NCBI GenBank assembly: GCA_028023455.1
Contig: JAQFVV010006732.1
Location: forward strand, 312,001 to 376,000
Length of the DNA: 64,000 bases
DNA from: Epiperipatus broadwayi
Taxonomy: Eukaryota > Onychophora > Udeonychophora > Euonychophora > Peripatidae
Direction of reading: 5' to 3'
Each line of letters starts with the position of its first letter. Position 1 is the stretch's first letter. The notes beneath the pieces are model-generated. The model saw nothing but the letters and a program-made list of their open reading frames with translations. It was not told the origin of the DNA and did not search any database. Below, one piece after another: positions 11,620-21,006 of this stretch. A program made the position numbers and the translations under genes.

Positions 11620-12990
11620 AGAAAAAATGCATAGCAACAATTCATAGTAAAATTATTTTTTATAGAAATAATATCATTATTTCTTTTTTTAATTCTAAAG
11701 TTCCAAATACAAAGTTCAATTTCAATCTGATTTCAGCAAGTTTTACAGATCATAATTGTTGACAAACTTGACAAACTATAAAAGCTCATATTGGTTAAAT
11801 TTTAAAAGTGCTAAATAAAAAGTCTATGGTTCCCAAATCTGTTTAGATAATTATAGGTGGACATAAAAATTTATGTATTCTTGGAAATGTTCATAAACTA
11901 TTAATTGGTCCATGCCATAACATTCTCTCTCCAGATATCTTTGGAATGTAACTTTTTTAATGTTTAGGTTTAGAAAAGAGAATTTCCTTTTTTTATAAAT
12001 AAATGTTTATTTTATTTTAGGCTTTTGTTTTATTTTAATATTATATCATGGAAAGTTGGCAGTAATATAGGCAACTAGAAAGGATGCTTTACAAGCCCCA
12101 TCAGACTATCTTTATTTAGACAACTATCATGGCTAGTAATTTGACTACTACTGCCGTTAAATGATCTAGTTAGATTAAAAACTTCTTATCAAGTACAAAG
12201 TTTTTTAATTAAAGCTAAAGAACCTCTCTTACTGCAAAATTAATGATGTCTCAAATTATGGTTATCTTCTAGAAACATGTAACTCTAAAATTTCCCTTTG
12301 TAATCCTTGCATACTTGCACACATACCATGAAAAATTGTTTTTGAATGCTGAGTGTTCAGCTACTACTAAAATAATTTTAATATTAATAAAAATTATAAA
12401 AATGTATCTTAAATTATTAACTTTTATATAGTTTTATTAAATTTAAAATGCTATATTTCCCTTGCTCTTTTAAATACATATCCCTACATATTTTCTTTGA
12501 CAAATATTAAAACTAGAATAATTGCCTATAATATTTCAATCTTTTTTTATTTAAAATAACTTATTCACTAAAATGTGAATAAAAGGTTTTAACGACAACA
12601 ACTTTAATAAAATAAACATTTATAATGAAAAACCACTTTGTGCATGAAACAAATAGACACAACTGATTCCTATTGTTAAAATCAAATTTTTGATTGCAAC
12701 TATATACAATTAAAGTAAAAGAATAAAAATTATTTTAAAGATCATATATATCCTTTTTTTAGATTCACAATGAAGGATAACTATGACAATATGTAAGTTT
12801 GTACAATAAACTGTAAAATGATTATTGTGATAATATAATATTTGAATCCATTATTTTAAATCCTAAAACTTGTCAATATTTTTGCAGTTAGTAAGATATT
12901 TTTTCTTATAATGTAAATATATATCTAGTTATTAATTAATTATATTAAATATAGAGTTTATAATATATTTTTTTATTTTATTTATTTAAT
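11620..12990. other. mostly AT-rich, possible intron
   Basis: AT-rich DNA. Near 12050-12170 the plus strand reads a weakly protein-like block (YRQLERMLYKPHQTIFI) with stops. A 30-nt segment at 12763-12792 is flanked by a strong acceptor and a GTAAGT donor, but its frame does not join the exon at 12996. Neither is called as a gene. Confidence 0.35.
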
Positions 12991-12995
12991 TGCAG

Positions 12996-13125
12996 ACTGT
13001 TGGACTATTTAACAATGACAGAAAACTTGTTTTATTTAACAATGTCAATATTCTATGGCCTTTAGGATTAGCTCCAAAAAATGTACCAATATGTGGTTAT
13101 CTAAATGATATGTGTGAGAAGACAG
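12996..13125 (+). CDS. candidate exon, receptor guanylyl cyclase-like juxtamembrane segment
   Basis: A pyrimidine-rich tract ending in TTGCAG (12990-12995) is followed by 130 nt and a GTAATG donor. The frame starting at 12996 is open for 43 codons and ends with one extra base (phase 1); an in-frame stop lies just upstream, so it is bounded by splicing. The peptide contains WPLGLAPKNVPICGY followed by NDMC. The pattern W-P-x-G-x-x-P..P-x-C-G-[FY]....C is typical of the end of the ANF-receptor ectodomain in receptor guanylyl cyclases, just before the membrane helix. The preceding hydrophobic and charged run (GLFNNDRKLVLFN) fits the last strands of that fold. Splice sites and open frame are seen; family assignment is inference from memory. 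No membrane-helix exon was found nearby, so the neighbours are unknown. Confidence 0.5.
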
Positions 13126-13987
13126 GTAATGATTTATTGAAAAAGAAAATTAATTAATTTTATGTTTTTTTAAAATAAACCAAAAATAAAAATGATTGCA
13201 AATAAATTAAACTTATTTATAGATATTGATTTCTATCAATTTTAGCAATGTAGAAATAATATATTACAAAAATTATATCTTTCAATAATTTTATTTTTTT
13301 CTCACTTACAGAAAAAGAATATTTTTAAAAAAATATATATTTATATGATCATATATTGAATTTTTTGATTTATAGTTTCTTATTTCTGTAATACTCATAA
13401 AATTATCATTATCTGATTCATTCAGCTTACAGATAATCTCTGAGTTGATGTGTTAATATAAATATATTGTGCCAGACCATTTATAATGGTCATGTGCACA
13501 AAATGGCTGTTGCTGAAGTTTCAGCACAGCTAAAATGTGTCATATTAAAATTGTAATTTTTAACAGATCTATTAAATCATAATTTAGAGGTGTATGTGGA
13601 GGTACTTATATATAGTATATAAATAAATGGATTTGGTCTATATTATATTCCTATTTACACTCACAGTACAAGTGTATGCAGTATATGTGTTAATAATTTT
13701 ATTCAAACAGCAAATCTAATATCATGAAAGGAAAACAAAGCTTGTAACATTTGTTTATGTGTGGAACATTTTTTTTTGTATTTAAGTTTATTATCATTTG
13801 TAAATGTTCCGGTACACATATATGGAAATGTATTTTTTCTTTTTCCTAAAAATTATTTAAATAGAGTTTAAATTTTGTACTTATTATAATTTAAATTTTA
13901 TATTTATTTGAATGAGAGGGTTGGTAATTAATATTGATTTATTAAAAAAAAAAAAAAAACCTTTTGTCAATTGTAATCTAATTTTAG

Positions 13988-14154
13988 CAGAAAAAAAAAT
14001 GTTTTGTATTAAAAGAAATTTGTTCTGGCTGATCGTGGATAAAGATAAAATCAAAAAGTCGATTTTATCTAAAAAGAATGTAAACACAATGGGTGGTGTA
14101 ATTAATCAATATGGAAGCTATACAAATTCCAATATTAGAGAAATTTTACTTTAA
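13988..14154 (+). CDS. weak candidate exon, possibly following 12996-13125
   Basis: After TCTAATTTTAG the plus strand is open for 55 codons to a TAA at 14152-14154. Entry phase (two bases) matches the phase-1 end of the exon at 12996-13125. The peptide includes FWLIVDKDKIKKS and GGVINQYGSY. No donor precedes the stop. The expected transmembrane stretch of a receptor cyclase is missing between the two, so the link is doubtful. Confidence 0.2.
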
Positions 14155-14279
14155 GACATAAAAAGTGAAAGAATGTAGGAAAATTAATATAAAAGTATAG
14201 TTGTATTATTGGCTGATGAAATAGTTTGTAGGGGGTATTACAATTGTACTAATTGGGCCATATGTGCTACTTACTTGGG

Positions 14280-14640
14280 GCATGAAGGTCAGTTGTTCCT
14301 AGCTTGTCAAAGTGATCAGATGGCAGATGTTTAAGAAAATAAAAACTTTGTTTCCAGCTTGTCCCAGAAATAGGATGATCTATGTTTGCTAAAATAAGAG
14401 TTGGCTCCAGCGTGTTTAAGTAATGGAATGGCTTTGTTTCCAGCTTGTCCCAGAAATAGGATGATCTATGTTTGCTAAAATAAGATTTGGCTCCAGTGTG
14501 TTTAAGTAAAGGAATGGTATATGCTTGCAGAAGATAACAAAGCAGAAAGAAAGGAGAAATGATATGTGTTTGCCAAAAATTATAGTTGTATCTGGCTTGT
14601 CTAAAGAATAGAAAGAAGAAAGGAAATTTGAAAATAGCCT
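14280..14640 (+). repeat. tandem duplication, 88-bp unit plus degenerate units
   Basis: Two nearly identical 88-bp units lie at 14349-14436 and 14437-14524 (each with CCAGCTTGTCCCAGAAATAG and TGATCTATGTTTGCTAAAAT). Flanking weaker units repeat a GCTTGTC...GTTTGC pattern. The 130-codon minus-strand open frame across it is a by-product of the repeat. Confidence 0.75.
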
Positions 14641-14734
14641 TTAAAACATGGAGGATCATTAAATGGATTTTAGAAAAGTTATCAACAATATGAATCCCAT
14701 ATCCATTTAATAAAAAAGAAGAATCATATGTGGA

Positions 14735-15118
14735 GAACTTAAATTTGTATTTGACCTACATGTCGAGCATAATTTTTAGGCTCAAACAAGTATTTGTATA
14801 GCCGAGGTGTATAAGTCTGCCATGAAAGCGAGATATATATCTACGTGAAAATTATATTCACTGACCCTATAATCAAGGAGATGGCCTTATTGTTCATTCC
14901 AGTTTACTACTCTACCATGGAGTAGACTTCTAGCCGCAGTGCACCACCTGTTCGTCCATCAAGCCTGAAAATGTCATAGGAGAAACAGCAGACCCTGATG
15001 GAAAAAAGACTCATATGTGCATTGGTGAAAGGAAGCCCTATCTGCCCTGTTGAGTCCCATGTTGTCCACATTGGAGTTGAACTTAATGAAAGTACAAGTT
15101 CAGAGGAGTGTATATAAT
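14735..15118 (+). pseudogene. protein-coding remnant with 3' end
   Basis: Plus-strand frames give ELKFVFDLHVEHNF near 14740, IAEVYKSAMKARYIST near 14800, then, in one frame, IIKEMALLFIPVYYSTM near 14875, SSRSAPPVRPSSLKMS near 14935 and EKQQTLMEKRLICALVKGS near 14985, ending ESTSSEECI and TAA at 15116-15118. There is one frame change and two in-frame stops. An AATAAA-type signal follows near 15150. This looks like the C-terminal end of a decayed protein; the PPVRPSSL tail recalls linker tails of retroelement polyproteins. The family is not identified. Confidence 0.4.
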
Positions 15119-15129
15119 TTTTTTTATTT

Positions 15130-15670
15130 ATCTTCTCTATTTTTATATAATAATAAAGTTTTTTTCTTAAATATATAAATAATTACGGGGTTTTTATTTA
15201 CTCATATATTATCAAGATTGAACTTTATATTTAATTTTTTTTTTTTTTGTAATATATGATATTTGCTGCATACATTTGATTTCCAAATTTATTACATTAA
15301 AGTGGGGAAGGGATATAGATCACACCCATTGTGTAATTCTTTAAATATTTTTTTGTTATATATATGCATTTGTTTCTATAAATGAATTTTAAATTTACTC
15401 AAGTAATATCTCATTAATATTATATTTTTATTATTTGACATATAAACTGGATTAAATTATTTTTTATGTAATTGGTGGAAGAGAATATATAATAATATGG
15501 GAATAATAAATAGTAAATTTCATAGTTAAATTGTTTACCGTTTCTTTTACTTGGTTTTGAAGTATTATTGATTCATTAGCAGATAGGATTGTAATTATTT
15601 AATCAAAATGCTAACCTACTTAGTAACCTAAGACTTAAAGAACACATATAATGAGCTAGATAGGGGTAAC
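15130..15670. other. AT-rich sequence, nothing recognised
   Basis: A poly-T tract near 15240 and AT-rich DNA. No gene seen. Confidence 0.5.
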
Positions 15671-15674
15671 TTAC

Positions 15675-15763
15675 TGGGGGGTTGGATTATTTCCTTTATT
15701 CCAGTCTGAACTTCTTGAATTATTAATATACGATAATGACCAGTCATATTTTTCACACTCTCT
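15675..15763 (-). CDS. candidate 89-nt exon, minus-strand gene
   Basis: On the minus strand CCTTTTCTTTCCAG precedes 89 nt that end CCCCCCA, followed by GTAAGT, a near-consensus donor. One frame is fully open (one base, 29 codons, one base) and reads ESVKNMTGHYRILIIQEV then QTGIKEIIQPP. The peptide has varied residues and alternating hydrophobics, as in a beta-rich or alpha/beta domain. The outgoing phase matches the candidate exon at 11578-11612. The product is not recognised. The splice pair is the strongest on this strand in the first 20 kb. Confidence 0.5.
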
Positions 15764-15779
15764 CTGGAAAGAAAAGGAA

Positions 15780-16225
15780 AATAAACAATATCATCATGAA
15801 TGGGGTTGGTGCTAGAGGCTGAAGTAAAACATTTCAGTGCTCTTAAAAGTGTGTAAAATCTCCAAATGATCGACGTATAGTTAATCGGACGATCATGAAA
15901 TAATTTAACAGGGAAGGCTTCGTTTGACCTAATTTTAGGTTCAATCTACTTTCTCTAATAATTCTTTAGAGATATTTATATTTAATCAACAATATTTTTG
16001 GAAAATTGTTATTGATTTCCCATTTTGTAACATACATCACTTCATGCTAGTTGCATATATGGGTCTAGCTGTATAAGACCACTTGGGGATTTTGAAACGG
16101 TACAATATATACATATATAGTATTATTATTTGATGTCTGCATTTTTTCAAAGCAGTATACATAATTATATAATTAAGTATTTATAAATACAGTAATTAGA
16201 TAATTAATAATTTCATCTACTTAAG
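15780..16225. other. no recognised gene
   Basis: Moderate-complexity DNA to 15960, then AT-rich. A block near 15870-15900 has a partial palindrome (GATCGACG / CGGACGATC). Nothing else is supported. Confidence 0.4.
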
Positions 16226-16229
16226 AGCA

Positions 16230-16254
16230 CTTTCAATTATCCTAGTAATCTTTG

Positions 16255-16290
<36 letters not shown>

Positions 16291-16315
16291 CAAAGATTAC
16301 TAGGATAATTGAAAG
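16230..16315. repeat. perfect 86-bp palindrome with (TA)n centre
   Basis: CTTTCAATTATCCTAGTAAT followed by CTTTGT and a (TA)n core is mirrored exactly on the other side (16289-16315). Arms of about 29 bp have no mismatch, which implies recent origin, for example by snap-back replication at the TA tract, or active homogenisation. Confidence 0.95.
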
Positions 16316-16489
16316 GCAATATATAAATATATATTCGAAACATTTATATCCAGTTCGTAATGGTAGTTGTGGTTGGTGGGGGAAAAGATTCTGACCACTT
16401 TTTGTTATTAAAATATTGAATACAATATTTTTTCCCAAAAAATATGGAAATAAACAGAAACAAAAATACAGTGTGTATCTCACAAATAT

Positions 16490-17340
16490 GAGGTGATAAA
16501 AGCAGAAAATCTAATATCAAAGTCAAGTGATTTGAACTAGTTAATGGAGATGATGTTGCAAATGGAGAAAAAATCATATCAAATATTTAATAAACTGAAA
16601 CAAGATTTTAATAAAAATGAGGTGAGGACAGGAACAAATGAGGTAATAACAAGAAGACATGCAACAAAATTTTTATAGCTTAGAAACATAAAGAAATATA
16701 AAAATGTAGAAGAAGATATGAACAAATGAAGCATGCTTGGGACTATAAAATAGAAGTAGTACAGTTATATTTAAAAAACAAATTGAAACTGAATTTAAAT
16801 TAATGTAACATGATTTGAGGAAAAAATGAAAAGCAGGTAAGAACAAATAAAATGTTTTGAAAATATGATAGAATGTATGGAAGTTAACTTAAAAAACGAA
16901 TGACCTTATCTACAGATACAAATGGAAAGTGTGAAAAATAAAATAGCACAAGCAGTAATAAATTAAACATTTGAAAAAACAAGGTAAAAAAAGTAAATTA
17001 GAATGTAAATAAGAACAGAAAATTATGGAAGATAAAATAGAAAAGATTCATCAAGTATTAATGAGAGATGTAGAAAAAGATCAAGTAAAATGAGACAAGT
17101 TTGTAAAAATTAATGGATGAAAAGATGCATAGAGTTTGAAGTACATTAAAAATAAAAATAAATTAATATTGTAATGCAGGGTATTAAATATCAAGCAAAT
17201 AGTAATAGGGAACAGAAACATAATGAATATGGTAATCTAGAGGAGAAGATAGGGAATAGTAGAAATATTAGGTATGAGTCATATTAAGAAAATAATTAAT
17301 GATAAAGACAGCAGTGCTGGAAAAAAATGCATTTTTATAT
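16490..17340 (+). pseudogene. gag-like coiled-coil coding remnant
   Basis: Plus-strand sequence is purine-rich for over 800 bp. It reads, with many stops and frame changes, as lysine/glutamate-rich helical protein, for example MMLQMEKKSYQIFNKLKQDF near 16551, VEEDMNK near 16710 and MESVKNKIAQAVIN near 16930. Long heptad-type K/E/N helices are common in N-terminal gag regions of Gypsy-like retrotransposons. A similar relic lies at 35640-36330. Identity is inference; no protease or reverse transcriptase was found beside it. Confidence 0.35.
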
Positions 17341-17374
17341 ATCTCAAGTAAGTAATAAATTATAGTCTAACTTA

Positions 17375-17545
17375 GAGCCACCCTGTACTGATGGACTATT
17401 TCTAGGCTTATGCATTACAAATAGAATGTACACTAGCAATGGTAGGTCACCTAAACAGCATATTTCTGTGTGCTATCACAGAAATAATGCTTTCTGGAAG
17501 TTTCAACACACTATTGTAAAACAAACAGGTTGGTTGTTTTACAAT
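17375..17545 (+). repeat. short dispersed repeat with hairpins, copy 1
   Basis: Matches 20594-20737 in direct orientation over about 140 bp (shared GACTATTTCTAGGCTTATGC and TTTCTGTG...CACAGAAA). It carries a perfect hairpin TTTCTGTG/CACAGAAA and a second palindrome, TTCAACAC...GTGTTGAA, whose arms include TATTGTAAAACAA. Confidence 0.75.
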
Positions 17546-17649
17546 AGGGTGTTGAAACCATCGGAGGGTGGGCTTTGTTTGTAAACAAAGATAAATATAA
17601 TGTTTATGGGGCTGCCACCACCAGGTTTGTCTATTGTCACATTTCAATG

Positions 17650-18010
17650 TAAAGTTAATATCAAATACATTTTTTGAACACGCAACAACAACAACAAAAA
17701 AAAATATGCAGATATCAAAAAATTGAATTTAAAAAAGTACTTATTTTTTTTGTTGTTATTCTTTTTATTACTTATATTTTTTGGGGCTGGGAATTCTTTT
17801 TTTTACATGTATGTTTTTGATTTTGTTGATCACATTTAACCAAAACTACTATATATCAAATAACAATTTTTGGAATGAAAACAACAACAACAAAAAACAA
17901 AACAAAAAAGCATACATCTATCGAAATGAATTTTAAAAAGTAGTTCCTATTCTTCTCATTACTTACATTTTTTTTTGTTTTTAAGGCAGCAGTTGGGTAT
18001 TCTACAACAA
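17650..18010 (+). repeat. two direct copies of a T-rich/(AAC)n unit
   Basis: Two related segments (about 17680-17800 and 17875-17990) each contain an ACAACAACAACAAAA block, a TTGAATTT/TGAATTTTAAAAAGTA block and a T-rich tail. Confidence 0.6.
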
Positions 18011-18149
18011 AATAAGCTTCTTTCCTTTTTGATATTTTTGTTGTTTTATAATAAATTACAAATACCAAATCCATTTCCATTTAACGGTAGCAAACATTTT
18101 CAACCGAAAGGTCCAACTTTGGAAACAAGGGGGTGGGGGTGGGTGGTTG

Positions 18150-18220
18150 GGTTCTAGTAAACTATTAACTGTGCAGCCTTTGGTGGCACTGTTTCTAGTT
18201 AAAAACAGAGCATTATAACA
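18150..18220. repeat. left terminal inverted repeat of Merlin-like element
   Basis: Starts GGTTCTAGTAAACTA and includes GTGCAGCC and CACTGTTTCT. It pairs with the right terminus. Confidence 0.8.
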
Positions 18221-18659
18221 TTACCAGGCTGCTAGATTTTTTTTATCTAATAGATTGTATTTTGACATACGGCTGTAATTTTTTTTTAATATTTAATATA
18301 TTGTTGTTGTTTGTTTTGGACATAATTATTTTCCATTCTAAATCTACTGCTTCTTTTTTACAGATGTCTTTTTTTTTTGTTTTGGATTCGATACATTTGG
18401 ACAGTTTTAACTTTTTTTTGAAATATCTCAAATATACACAATTTGCTTTACATACAACTTTCTTTTTTTGTTGTTGTTCTTATTTAGAATTAGAATTGAC
18501 ACTTTCTTTTTTAATTATGTTAAAAATGAGGGGGGTTGCTGTTGATTGATTTAGCAAAAATAATTCAAACCTGTCTGACAAATTTCGCCTCAGATGTCTG
18601 TATTTGCTTATAAATGAAAAGAATTGTTTGGTATTTTATCTTACATTTATAAATACGGG

Positions 18660-18880
18660 GGTTTTTTTTTTGGGTGGAGTGTTTTGATTTTTTTGTTTTT
18701 TTTTAATAATAACAAATAAAACAGGGTTTTGATTTTTTTGTTTTTTTTTCAATAATAATAAATAAAATGGGACTTCTTTTTTCTCTTAGATTTATAAATA
18801 TGGGGGGGGGGGGGGTTTGGCAGTGGGTTTTGATTTTTTTGCTTTTATTTAATAATAACAAATAAAATGTCAAAAAAAAA
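18660..18880 (+). repeat. three tandem T-rich units with poly-G
   Basis: The motif GTTTTGATTTTTTTG ... AATAATAACAAATAAAA recurs three times (near 18683, 18727, 18829). A run of 13 G lies near 18802. Confidence 0.75.
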
Positions 18881-19277
18881 CCCAAAAAGTCAATCACGGT
18901 AATGTTTTTTTAACACATAAAATATGTATGTTAACCGGTTTTGTTACATTCTGTGGATTTATTTATTTATCTTTTTTAAGAGTCGTACAAGTTTGTTAAA
19001 GATTTTTTGTTTTTATAACAAATAAAACATCCGGTATTTTTATTCTTTTTTAACAACAAAAATTAGCTTGGGTTCATTTTTAAAATCTACTTAACGTGCT
19101 GTTTATTGATTTAAAACAACAACCAAAACCACTTTTTGCTTCTAAACAGAACGAATAGGTATGTCAAAAGAAGAAGTATTTTTTTAACAAAAAAAAGTCA
19201 ATCAATCAATCAAGAGATGTCCACCAAACTATGCCACCCCTTTTTGACACAGTCCTTCTAGGTGTTAATTACATGAT

Positions 19278-19463
19278 TTACAGATAAAAATAATCGCAAA
19301 CAAAATACAAATTCCAGAAAAAAAATTTATTAACCACATATGACTGAACTGTAATGATTGGCAGAATGTTTTGGGCTTGCAAAAACACAACTGCCTCACT
19401 TTCTTTGTTTGGGACATCCCACAAATATAATAACGTGGTAGACATTTTGTTCTTCTTTTTCAA
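19278..19463 (-). pseudogene. ISXO2/Merlin-type transposase N-terminal fragment
   Basis: The minus-strand frame starts MKKKNKMSTTLLYLWDVPNK and continues ESEAVVFLQAQNILP. The pattern of a short N-terminus, then A-V-x-F-L-Q-x-x-x-I-L-P, matches the start of ISXO2-like transposases, where a zinc-binding cluster would follow. Here the sequence degenerates to AT-rich codons after ILP, and no catalytic DDE region is seen. It lies inside the inverted-repeat-bounded element, which supports the assignment. Confidence 0.5.
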
Positions 19464-19929
19464 CTCTTGTCCAAGTCATGACAGAAATGATATTTTTCCG
19501 CAAACAACTCCAATCATCTGCCAGAGAGCTTGAGAAATTGTATTTTGTCTTTTTTGACCCCCAAAACAGTCAAAATTAGCCAAAAAAAAATTTGACAAAT
19601 ATCAATAATATGCTGAGAATTACTAGTAAGCAAAAATCTTTCAGTTGGGAAATACAGAAAATCATAAACATCAACAAATAAACAGTTGAAAAAGATGACA
19701 ATGCTCACACTCTCATCTTAAATTCTAGCGACAATACAAATTCTGTCAACATGCATAAGAATTCAACCCGCAATGAAATCAACGGCAAACTATACAAACA
19801 TAGTATTGTTAGTAGACATAGTGTTATTGAACGCGGAAGAATTGGTCACATATTATAACCACTACATACGATCTACTCGTATATTAATGATCACTCGTAT
19901 ATTAGCCATAGGTTCGGCCGTGAAAGTGA

Positions 19930-19997
19930 TATAATTCTGTGTTTTTACACAGAAACAGTGCTAACACAGGCTGTACAGTGAGTAGTTTACTAGAACC
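19930..19997. repeat. right terminal inverted repeat of Merlin-like element
   Basis: Reverse complement starts GGTTCTAGTAAACTACTCAC and includes GTACAGCC and CACTGTTTCT, as on the left side. Confidence 0.8.
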
Positions 19998-20092
19998 GGT
20001 GGTTGCAATTGCTAAGTGAATGGAATGCTCTGACTTGAAGGTTGACCAACTTTTTACCCCTAATTACCAAAAACCATATCAATATATTTACA

Positions 20093-20330
20093 TCAATTCA
20101 AAACAACTTTTAGGGCTGTTCAGGAACAGCCCACATGCAGCTTCAAAGCCCTCTTTTGTTTGATAAGCTGGTTCCAGCAGCTCTTTGACATTCGGAGAAG
20201 CAAGTTTTCCGATTTCAGCCATTTGATGAAGCTTGCCATTGTTCTCACAGAAATGGGACTTAAAGCATGATTTTATTCTAAATCACACTTGTACCTACAC
20301 TTGCCAAATTTTTTGAGCAGGAAATGGGGG
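20093..20330 (-). pseudogene. coding-like segment of unknown family
   Basis: On the minus strand, from about 20270 to 20093, one frame is open and strikingly protein-like: SHFCENNGKLHQMAEIGK, then LASPNVKELLEPAYQTKE, then GFEAACGLFLNSPKS, ending FELM and a stop. Just upstream, in another frame, KKFGKCRYKCDLE gives a C-x4-C pair (near 20300). Base composition is less AT-rich than the flanks. It could be the end of a transposase or of a host protein. A frame change separates the two blocks, so I treat it as a relic. Confidence 0.45.
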
Positions 20331-20517
20331 CTAGGCAAGCATGATACTCTGCTGATAATTGTTAGTAGATATTCCTAAAAGATGGCAGATAGAGGGGGAG
20401 GTGGTCTTAATGAATATTAAAATAGTTTTGACACTCAGAATTCCCAACACCCTCACCCGATATTGTAGCCAAAAGTGAAATGTGATCACACATTGAAAAT
20501 ACTTAGCACAAATCTGA

Positions 20518-20580
20518 GCTGTAAGCTGACATGATAGATTCTGTGGCAGATTCGATGTCATGTTTCTGTGCATTAGCATA
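20518..20580 (-). CDS. possible short exon or relic
   Basis: After TTATGCTAATGCACAG on the minus strand the frame reads KHDIESATESIMSAYSSDLC and then a stop. The acceptor and branch-like CTAAT are good. It abuts the dispersed repeat at 20594, so it may be part of the same mobile unit as the segment at 20093-20330. Confidence 0.3.
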
Positions 20581-20593
20581 AAAATAGACACTT

Positions 20594-20737
20594 AGCAGCC
20601 ACACCGTACTGACAGACTATTTCTAGGCTTATGCATTAGAAATAGAATGTTCACTAGCTATGGTAGGCTGCCTAAATGGCATATTTCTGTGCGCTATCAC
20701 AGAAATAATGCCCTCCGACAGTTTCAACATGCTAAAA
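20594..20737 (+). repeat. short dispersed repeat with hairpin, copy 2
   Basis: Direct copy of 17375-17515. Shares GACTATTTCTAGGCTTATGC, GGTAGG.TG.CTAAA and the TTTCTGTG/CACAGAAA hairpin. Confidence 0.75.
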
Positions 20738-20914
20738 GGTTATACCAGAATAAGTTGATGTTAAATGAAAGAAAGTGGAAATGAATGTAATTTGTTGATG
20801 GAATTTTAAATATGAAATTACAAAATATTTAAAAATAAAATTATTTTATCTATGAAATATAATTCAATGAGTAAGAGTTTGAATGAGAGATATTAGAAAA
20901 AAGGGTATGAAAAG

Positions 20915-20916
<2 letters not shown>

Positions 20917-21001
<85 letters not shown>
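20917..21001. repeat. (TA)n microsatellite, about 42 units
   Basis: Pure TA run directly beside the foldback element at 21002. Confidence 0.95.

Positions 21002-21006
<5 letters not shown>

Larger units (their letters stand above)
18142..20005 (-). mobile_element. Merlin-like DNA transposon with 8-bp target duplication
   Basis: The element spans 18150-19997 (1848 bp), bounded by terminal inverted repeats starting GGTTCTAGTAAACTA and extending about 65 bp with some mismatches. The sequence GGTGGTTG is present at both junctions (18142-18149 and 19998-20005). An 8-bp duplication and GG-starting termini fit the Merlin superfamily, whose transposase is of the ISXO2 type. The minus strand encodes a matching N-terminal fragment (19278-19463). 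The rest of the interior is low-complexity (AACAAA-type) and has lost coding capacity, so the element is non-autonomous. Confidence 0.65.

Noticed and set aside
12763-12792. 30-nt micro-exon with strong acceptor and GTAAGT donor
   Set aside because: In the frame needed to join the exon at 12996 it contains a stop; the alternative frame breaks the good downstream frame.
14267-14659. 130-codon minus-strand open frame
   Set aside because: It runs through a tandem duplication, and the peptide simply mirrors the repeat. No splice or start context.
16217-16577. Overlapping minus-strand open frames
   Set aside because: They cross the (TA)n palindrome, and the opposite strand gives the better coiled-coil reading.
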